Assembly: GCA_946481615.1 (NCBI GenBank)
Contig: CAMLOR010000225.1
Location: forward strand, 1 to 5,712
DNA from: an uncultured Aquimonas sp.
GTDB taxonomy: Bacteria > Pseudomonadota > Gammaproteobacteria > Xanthomonadales > Xanthomonadaceae
Direction: 5' to 3'
DNA: 5,712 bases
This document shows positions 1-5,712 of the stretch, piece after piece. The notes beneath the pieces are model-generated. The model ran no database searches. It had not been told where the DNA came from and saw nothing but the letters and a program-made list of their open reading frames with translations. The position numbers were made by a program, and so were the translations under genes. Position 1 is the first letter of the stretch. Each line of letters opens with the position of its first letter.

Positions 1-260
1 TCGCCACCGAACAATTGCGCGAACTCTTCGGCTTCACCGCCGCCGAGGCGCGCGTCGCCAACGCCTTGCTGGCCGGCAGTTCGGTCGAGGAAATCGCCTC
101 GGCCACCGGCGTGCGGCGCGACACCGTGCGCGCGCACGTCAAGCGCATGCTCGCCAAGACCGGCACGCGCCGGCAGAGCGATCTGCAGAAGCTGCTGGTG
201 AAGGCACTGCCCAACCTGCGCACGCTGCAGGGCGGCACGCGCACCGACCGCAACTATTGA
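1..260 (+). CDS. LuxR-type helix-turn-helix transcriptional regulator, 3' fragment
   Basis: This is the C-terminal end of a DNA-binding regulator; the start lies left of the window. The frame is open from base 3 (about 85 residues visible) and stops with TGA at 258-260. The TTG at base 15 is simply an internal Leu codon. The visible part matches a LuxR/GerE-type helix-turn-helix: FTAAEARVANALL for the first helix, SVEEIASATGV for the scaffold helix, then RRDTVRAHVKRMLAKTG for the recognition helix, followed by RRQSDLQKLL. This domain normally binds promoter DNA and follows an N-terminal sensing or receiver domain, which cannot be seen here, so the signal is unknown. A short charged tail ends in DRNY. 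The next gene starts 82 bp downstream on the same strand, but a promoter-like site lies between them, so a shared operon is not shown. The HTH call is strong; the subfamily is unassigned. Confidence 0.85.
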   Translation, partial: ATEQLRELFGFTAAEARVANALLAGSSVEEIASATGVRRDTVRAHVKRMLAKTGTRRQSDLQKLLVKALPNLRTLQGGTRTDRNY

Positions 261-263
261 GCC

Positions 264-276
264 GCGGCCCGGCCGC
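264..276. repeat. Short GC-rich inverted repeat after the regulator stop codon
   Basis: GCGGCC (264-269) and GGCCGC (271-276) are perfect reverse complements around one base, starting 4 bp after the stop codon. The usable hairpin would be about 4-5 bp of stem because of the tiny spacer. No T-tract follows, so it is at best a weak or factor-dependent 3' end for the regulator transcript. In DNA this rich in G+C a chance palindrome is quite possible. Confidence 0.25.
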
Positions 277-285
277 AACAATCGG

Positions 286-315
286 TCGTCCGTCACCGCG
301 GGGCGTGGCTATACT
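286..315 (+). promoter_or_regulatory. Possible sigma70-type promoter of the DUF11 repeat gene
   Basis: TATACT at 310-315 differs from the -10 consensus TATAAT at one position and is the most AT-rich spot in this spacer. It lies 27 bp upstream of the ATG. A -35 box is not convincing: the hexamer at 286-291 (TCGTCC) sits at an 18-bp spacing but matches TTGACA poorly. A TG at 306-307 lies near the place of an extended -10 but one base too far upstream. The start site would fall near 322, leaving a short leader of about 20 nt. This is inference from sequence alone. Confidence 0.4.
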
Positions 316-327
316 CCAATCCCGGTC

Positions 328-333
328 AGGGAG
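328..333 (+). promoter_or_regulatory. Ribosome binding site of the DUF11 repeat gene
   Basis: AGGGAG at 328-333 is a good purine-rich Shine-Dalgarno sequence, with 9 nt to the ATG at 343. It supports that ATG as the start. No other in-frame start codon lies close upstream, and the protein begins with a signal peptide from this Met. Confidence 0.75.
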
Positions 334-342
334 ACATCGCCA

Positions 343-411
343 ATGCACTCGATCCGCAGTTTCGGCGCTGCGTGCGCACTCTTCGTTCTCGGCTGCGCAC
401 CGGCCCTGGGC
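343..411 (+). other. Predicted signal peptide of the repeat protein
   Basis: The first 23 residues have a short basic n-region (His2, Arg5), a hydrophobic core (about residues 7-18) and a small-residue end, A21-L22-G23, that fits signal peptidase I cleavage before G24. The first DUF11 unit begins at A28. A lipobox-like VLGC occurs at 15-18, so lipoprotein processing at Cys18 is a weaker alternative. Confidence 0.75.
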
Positions 412-3400
412 GGTACGCTCATCGCCGACCTGGCCCTGACCAAGACCGGACCCGACACCGCCACGTCCGACAGCGACATCACCTACACGCTGGCGATCGC
501 GAACAACGGCCCCGACGCCGCCTCCGCCGTCCAGCTCCTGGATGCGCTGCCCCCCGAACTCACCTTCGTCTCGCTCACGCAGGACACCGGCCCTGCCTTC
601 GTGTGCACCGATCCGGGGGCAGGCAACCCGGGGGACATCGATTGCCAGATCGCGGCGCTGCTGGCGGGTGCGAGCGCGCAGTTCACCGTGGTGGCGCACA
701 TCGACGCGTCGGTGGGGCCGGGCAGCTTCATCACGAACATCGCCACCGCCAGCACCGCGTCCACCGACCCCAACGAAAAGAACAACAGCGCGCCCGCCGG
801 CACCTTCATTCCGTCGCCGCAAGCCGACCTGTTCGTGACGAAGCAGGGGCCGGCGAGCGCCGCGCCCGACCGCGACTTCGAGTACACCGTGTCGGTGGGC
901 AATGCCGGGCCCGACCCGGCCGCGGACCTCACCTGGCAGGACACGCTGCCCGGCGATCTGACTTTCGTTTCGCTGCAGCAGACCTCCGGCCCGACGATGA
1001 GCTGCAGCACACCGGCCGTCGGCGCCGGCGGAATCGTGACCTGTTCGCTGGCGACGTTCGAAGCCGGCGTCACCGCGACTTTCACGCTGACGGTGCATGT
1101 GCCGGTCGATGCGTTCTCCGGCACGGAGTACGTCAACACGGCCACGATCTCGTCGTCCACGCCCGATCCCAGCGACGAGAACGGCAGCTCCACCACGACC
1201 ACCGTGATCGCGGCGGTCGATCTGTCGGTCGTGAAGTCCGGCCCCGCCAGCGTGGCGGCCGGCGACATGGTGAGCTACGACCTGCAGATCGCCAACGCCG
1301 GCCCGGACTTCGCGACGGTGGTGAGCCTCGTCGACGCCCTGCCCGCGCCGCTGACCTTCGTTTCGCTGGTGCAGAACACCGGGGCGCCCTTCTTCTGCAC
1401 CACGCCGGCGGAGGGTAGCAACGGCACCGTGCACTGTTCGGGCAGCGGACTGCCCGCGAGCGCCAGCGCGCAGTTCACCTTGGTGGCGCAGGCGCCGCTC
1501 GATACGCCGGACGGCACCAGCGTGATGAACACGGCCACCGTCACGGGCGAGCAGTTCGACATCGATACGTCGAACAACGCTTCCTCCGTGACCACGGCCA
1601 TCACCAACACCGCGGACGTTCGCGTCGGCAAGAGCGCGCCGGCCACCGTCACCGCGGGCGATGACCTCGTCTACACCCTCGTCGTCGCCAACGATGGACC
1701 GGACGTGGCTGCTGGCGTGGCGCTCAGCGATCCGCTGCCGGCCGGCACCAGCTTCGTGTCGCTGGCGCAGACCGGCGCCGCGCTGGATTGCCTCACGCCT
1801 GCGGTGGGTGCGGGCGGCACGGTGACCTGCAGCGCCGCCACGCTGGCCAGCGGCGCCTCGACGACGCTCACGCTCACGGTGCAGGTGCCGACTTCGATCG
1901 CCGACGGCACGGTGCTGGGCAACACGGCCACCGTGTCGAGCACGAGCACCGATGCCAACGCGACGAACGACAGCCAGAGCGTCGAAACCGCCGTCGTCAA
2001 CCAGGCCGACCTCTCCCTCGCCAAGACCGCGCCGGCCACGGCCAGCGCCGGCGGCGATCTCGTCTACACGCTGCTGCTCGGCAACGAGGGGCCGGCTTCC
2101 GCCGCCAACGTATCGCTCGACGACGTGCTGCCGACCGGCACGACGTTCGTCTCGCTCGCGCAAACGGGAACCGCGCTGTCCTGCACCACGCCGGCCGTCG
2201 GCGCCGCCGGCACGGTCGCCTGCACCGCGGCCACCTACGCCAGCGGCGCGGGCACCACGCTTACGCTGACCGTGCGGGTGGCGGATGACGCAGCGGAGGC
2301 CTCGACGATCTCGAACACGGCGACGGTCGCCACGACCACGACCGACCCGGATTCCGCGGACAACACGGCGACGGCCGAAACGGCCGTCGCGAACCAGGCC
2401 GACCTGGCACTGACCAAGACCGGACCGGCCAGCGCCAGCGTCGGCGACGATCTGGTCTACACGCTGGTGCTGACCAACGACGGCCCCTCGCCTGCGGCCA
2501 GCGTGTCGCTGCAGGATCCGCTGCCCGCGAATACGAGCTTCGTCTCGCTCGCGCAATCCGGTGCGGCGATGGCCTGCACCACGCCGGCCGTCGGCGCGAC
2601 CGGCACGGTCGACTGCACCGCGGCCACCTACGCCGACGGCGCCAGCACCACGCTCACGCTCACGCTGCAGGTATCGGATGCCGCGCCCGATGCTTTCACC
2701 GTCGCCAACACCGCGACCGTGAGCGCGACGACGGCCAACCCCGACCCCACCGACAACACGGCCACGGCCGAAACGACCGTATCGAACCAGGCCGATCTGG
2801 TGCTGACCAAGAGCGCGGCGGCCAGCGTCAGCGCCGGCGATGATCTCGTCTACACCGTGGTGCTGACGAACCAAGGGCCCCTGCAGGCCGCCAGCGTGTC
2901 GCTGGAGGACGTGCTGCCGGCCAACACGAGCTTCGTTTCGCTCGCGCAATCGGGCGCCGCGCTGGCCTGCACGACGCCGGCCGTCGGCGCCGCCGGCACC
3001 GTCGCCTGCACCGCGGCCACCTACGCCAGCGGCGCGAGCACCACGCTCACGCTGACCGTGCAGGTGGCGGACGGCGCGGCGGAGGCCTCGACGATCTCGA
3101 ACACGGCGACGGTCGCGAGCGCCACCGCGGATCCCGACCCCGCCGACAACACCGCCACGGCCGAAACGACGGTCGCGAGCCAGGCCGATCTGTCGCTGAC
3201 CAAGACCGGACCGGCGAGTGCCAGCGCCGGCGACGAACTCGTCTACACGCTGGTGCTGACGAACGACGGACCCGCGCCGGCGGCCAGCGTGTCGCTGGAG
3301 GATCCGCTGCCGGCCAACACCAGCTTCGTCTCGCTGGTGCAATCGGGTGCGCCGCTGGTGTGCACCACGCCGGCCGCCGGTGCGACCGGCACGGTCGCCT

Positions 3401-4467
3401 GCACCGCGGCCAGCTACGCCGACGGCGCGAGCACCACGCTCACGCTGACGCTGCAGTTGTCCGATGCCGTGCCCAATGCGTTCGTGGTGAGCAACACCGC
3501 GACCGTGACCTCGGCGACCGCCGATCCCGAAGCGGCCGACAACACCGCCACGGCCACCACCAACGCCGGCAACGCGGCCGACCTGGGCGTCGCGAAGTCG
3601 GGCGCCGCCACCGTCGTCGCAGGCAGCAATCTCGTCTACACGATCACCGCCAGCAACGCGGGTCCGCTGCCAGACGACGCCGCGCTGTCCGACACGCTGC
3701 CCGCCGGCACCACCTTCGTTTCGCTGGTGCAGAACACCGGCCCGGCGTTCGCCTGCACCTCGCCGGCGGTGGGTGCCGCAGGCACGGTGAGCTGCACGCT
3801 GGCCGACTTCGCCAGCGGTGCCAACGCCACGTTCACCCTTACCGTGCAGGTGGCCGCGTCGACCGCCAACGGCACGACGATCGGCAACACCGTCACCGTC
3901 GACGGCACGCGCACCGATCCCGACGCCAGCGACGACAGCGCCACCGCCACCACCACCGTCAGCAACCTGCCGAACCTCGTGCTGGCGAAGACGGCGCCGG
4001 CGCAGGTGGAACCCGGCGAGCCGATCGCCTACGTGCTCGATCTCGCCAACACCGGCGACGCGCCCGCCCTCGACGTGGTGCTGACCGATCCGCTGCCGGC
4101 CCAGACGGGCTTCGTTTCGCTGCTGCAGAACACCGGCCCGGCCTTCGCCTGCAGCACGCCGGCCGTGGGTTCCAACGGCACGGTGTCGTGCACGATCGCC
4201 GCGCTGCCGGCGGGCGCTTCGGCGCGCTTCACGCTCACCGTCTCGATGCTCTCCGACACCGGCGGCACGGTGACCAACAACGCCACCGCCACCACCAGTT
4301 CGCCGGATGCGGCGCCGGCCGACAACGCCGCCTCCGCCGGCACCTTCGTGGGCTTCGGCGCCGCGACGGCGCCGATCACGATCCCCGCGTTGTCGTGGTT
4401 CGGGCTGCTGGCGCTGGTGGCGGCCATCGGACTGCTGGGCGCGGCGATGACCTTGCGCGCACGCTGA
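343..4467 (+). CDS. Secreted DUF11 tandem-repeat protein with IPTL-CTERM-like sorting tail
   Basis: The 1374-residue product is probably exported to the cell surface, where it would act as a structural, adhesin-like or matrix protein; no enzymatic motif is visible. Residues 1-23 look like a signal peptide (Arg5, hydrophobic stretch 7-18, likely cleavage after ALG at 21-23). Residues 28 to about 1336 are ten tandem DUF11-type repeats (PF01345 / TIGR01451 family) starting at residues 28, 161, 292, 424, 555, 686, 817, 948, 1079 and 1210. A typical unit opens ADLxLTKTGPA, continues with DDLVYTLVLTNDGP, then LPANTSFVSLAQ, a Cys pair in CTTPAVGAAGTVAC, and ends NTATV...DPDxxDNTATAET. DUF11 units are predicted beta-sandwiches. 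The C-terminus (1347-1374) is IPALSWFG, a hydrophobic helix and LRAR, resembling IPTL-CTERM tails handled by exosortases. Composition is rich in Ala, Thr, Ser and Asp with few Lys or Arg. The start is supported by an SD at 328-333. Family and export are well supported; the precise role is unknown. Confidence 0.92.
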   Translation: MHSIRSFGAACALFVLGCAPALGGTLIADLALTKTGPDTATSDSDITYTLAIANNGPDAASAVQLLDALPPELTFVSLTQDTGPAFVCTDPGAGNPGDIDCQIAALLAGASAQFTVVAHIDASVGPGSFITNIATASTASTDPNEKNNSAPAGTFIPSPQADLFVTKQGPASAAPDRDFEYTVSVGNAGPDPAADLTWQDTLPGDLTFVSLQQTSGPTMSCSTPAVGAGGIVTCSLATFEAGVTATFTLTVHVPVDAFSGTEYVNTATISSSTPDPSDENGSSTTTTVIAAVDLSVVKSGPASVAAGDMVSYDLQIANAGPDFATVVSLVDALPAPLTFVSLVQNTGAPFFCTTPAEGSNGTVHCSGSGLPASASAQFTLVAQAPLDTPDGTSVMNTATVTGEQFDIDTSNNASSVTTAITNTADVRVGKSAPATVTAGDDLVYTLVVANDGPDVAAGVALSDPLPAGTSFVSLAQTGAALDCLTPAVGAGGTVTCSAATLASGASTTLTLTVQVPTSIADGTVLGNTATVSSTSTDANATNDSQSVETAVVNQADLSLAKTAPATASAGGDLVYTLLLGNEGPASAANVSLDDVLPTGTTFVSLAQTGTALSCTTPAVGAAGTVACTAATYASGAGTTLTLTVRVADDAAEASTISNTATVATTTTDPDSADNTATAETAVANQADLALTKTGPASASVGDDLVYTLVLTNDGPSPAASVSLQDPLPANTSFVSLAQSGAAMACTTPAVGATGTVDCTAATYADGASTTLTLTLQVSDAAPDAFTVANTATVSATTANPDPTDNTATAETTVSNQADLVLTKSAAASVSAGDDLVYTVVLTNQGPLQAASVSLEDVLPANTSFVSLAQSGAALACTTPAVGAAGTVACTAATYASGASTTLTLTVQVADGAAEASTISNTATVASATADPDPADNTATAETTVASQADLSLTKTGPASASAGDELVYTLVLTNDGPAPAASVSLEDPLPANTSFVSLVQSGAPLVCTTPAAGATGTVACTAASYADGASTTLTLTLQLSDAVPNAFVVSNTATVTSATADPEAADNTATATTNAGNAADLGVAKSGAATVVAGSNLVYTITASNAGPLPDDAALSDTLPAGTTFVSLVQNTGPAFACTSPAVGAAGTVSCTLADFASGANATFTLTVQVAASTANGTTIGNTVTVDGTRTDPDASDDSATATTTVSNLPNLVLAKTAPAQVEPGEPIAYVLDLANTGDAPALDVVLTDPLPAQTGFVSLLQNTGPAFACSTPAVGSNGTVSCTIAALPAGASARFTLTVSMLSDTGGTVTNNATATTSSPDAAPADNAASAGTFVGFGAATAPITIPALSWFGLLALVAAIGLLGAAMTLRAR
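424..4350 (+). repeat. Ten in-frame tandem DUF11 repeats, period about 393 bp
   Basis: Copies start at 424, 823, 1216, 1612, 2005, 2398, 2791, 3184, 3577 and 3970. Successive spacings are 399, 393, 396, then 393 six times, so copies 4 to 9 are exactly 131 codons each. All ten copies keep FVSL followed by x-Gln, and a Cys pair with 12 residues between. Copies 4-8 resemble each other most, while copies 1, 2, 3, 9 and 10 are more divergent. The last copy is slightly shorter and runs into the C-terminal sorting tail. Confidence 0.9.
2005..3576 (+). repeat. Higher-order duplication: two 786-bp units of two DUF11 repeats
   Basis: Copy 5 (2005-2397) is most like copy 7 (2791-3183), and copy 6 (2398-2790) is most like copy 8 (3184-3576). 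Copies 5 and 7 share DVLP, AAGTVAC, TYASG and AAEASTISNTATV. Copies 6 and 8 share DPLP, ATGTV, YADG and an SDAxPxAFxVxNTATV segment. Bases 2293-2330 and 3079-3116 are identical over 38 nt, exactly 786 bp apart. The simplest reading is duplication of a two-repeat block. Confidence 0.75.
4381..4464 (+). other. IPTL-CTERM-like C-terminal sorting signal
   Basis: The last 28 residues begin IPALSWFG, continue as a hydrophobic helix (LLALVAAIGLLGAAM) and end in basic LRAR. This three-part layout matches IPTL-CTERM tails (consensus IPTLSxWG), which are associated with exosortase H-type enzymes. It departs from consensus by Ala for Thr at the third position and by WFG in place of xWG. No exosortase gene lies in the window, so processing is inferred. 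Confidence 0.7.
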
Positions 4468-4500
4468 ATCGAAGCCGCTGTTCGCGCGCAGGCGGCGACG

Positions 4501-4534
4501 CAGGTGCGAGGAAGCTCGATGTTCCTCGCACCTG
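4501..4534. terminator. Perfect 13-bp stem-loop between convergent genes
   Basis: CAGGTGCGAGGAA (4501-4513) and TTCCTCGCACCTG (4522-4534) are exact reverse complements with an 8-nt loop, GCTCGATG. It lies 33 bp after the repeat-gene stop and 35 bp after the peptidase stop on the other strand, so it could end or protect both transcripts. No T-tract follows on either strand, so it is not a standard intrinsic terminator. The arm distal to the repeat gene runs directly into the REP-like palindrome. Confidence 0.6.
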
Positions 4535-4558
4535 GATTCCCGCCTGCGCGGGTATGAC
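4531..4558. repeat. REP-like extragenic palindrome (ATTCCCGC...GCGGG type)
   Basis: CCTGGATTCCCGCCTGCGCG begins a unit that continues GGTATGAC. Arms ATTCCCGC (4536-4543) and GCGGGTAT (4548-4555) pair around a CTGC loop, with one mismatch (T4538 against T4553; the usual arm is GCGGGAAT). Sequences of this form are common dispersed extragenic repeats in many proteobacteria, and read as peptide they give the familiar IPAQAGIQ or WIPAxAGMT strings. Only one copy is in the window, so dispersal in this genome is assumed from general knowledge. Confidence 0.65.
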
Positions 4559-4569
4559 CCCGCGAGGGC

Positions 4570-5712
<1,143 letters not shown>

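Noticed and set aside
2235..3203. Three 60-codon minus-strand frames at 2235-2417, 2628-2810 and 3021-3203
   Set aside because: They recur at exactly 393 bp and are antisense images of the same part of DUF11 copies 5, 6, 7 and their junctions; they show no gene signals of their own.
139..3342. A 1067-codon open frame on the minus strand, antisense to the repeat gene
   Set aside because: Its product is a low-complexity Arg/Gly/Ala/Val string that repeats with the same 393-bp period, as expected when GC-rich repeats lack antisense stops. The sense frame has a signal peptide, recognised domains and an SD.
424..4350. Regularly spaced repeats considered as a CRISPR-like array
   Set aside because: The units are 393 bp, in frame, protein coding, and lack short identical repeats separated by unique spacers.
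4501..4558. Hairpins considered as an attachment site or IS end
   Set aside because: No transposase, integrase, target-site duplication or tRNA lies nearby; a dispersed extragenic palindrome explains the right part better.

Overview
The window is GC-rich (roughly two thirds G+C by eye) and reads as a bacterial chromosome. The organism is probably a gammaproteobacterium of the Xanthomonadaceae/Lysobacter type. The hints are a DUF11-repeat protein with an IPTL-CTERM-like tail, a DPP5-like S9 peptidase, and an extragenic palindrome of the ATTCCCGC...GCGGGAAT type. The taxonomic call is inference only.

Layout from left to right: (1) bases 1-260, plus strand, are the 3' end of a regulator with a LuxR-type helix-turn-helix. 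(2) Bases 261-342 are a short spacer with a GC-rich palindrome, a plausible -10 box (TATACT) and a clear Shine-Dalgarno sequence. (3) Bases 343-4467, plus strand, encode a 1374-residue secreted protein. It has a signal peptide, ten tandem DUF11 repeats of about 131 residues, and a C-terminal hydrophobic sorting tail starting IPALSWFG. (4) Bases 4468-4569 are a convergent intergenic region with a perfect 13-bp stem-loop abutting a single REP-like palindrome. (5) Bases 4570-5712, minus strand, are the 3' part of an S9-family serine peptidase, closest by motif memory to dipeptidyl-peptidase 5. It runs off the right edge.

The genes do not form an obvious pathway. The regulator fragment and the repeat protein are codirectional, but a promoter-like site lies between them. 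The repeat protein is probably exported and held at, or released from, the cell surface by an exosortase-type system whose enzyme is not in this window. The peptidase is transcribed towards the repeat gene and shares only the intergenic hairpin region with it.

The most interesting structure is inside the repeat protein. Copies are almost perfectly in phase (393 bp from copy 4 on), all ten carry a CX12C pair, and copies 5-6 and 7-8 are a duplicated two-repeat unit of 786 bp. I found no convincing new defence, mobile, RNA or CRISPR system here.
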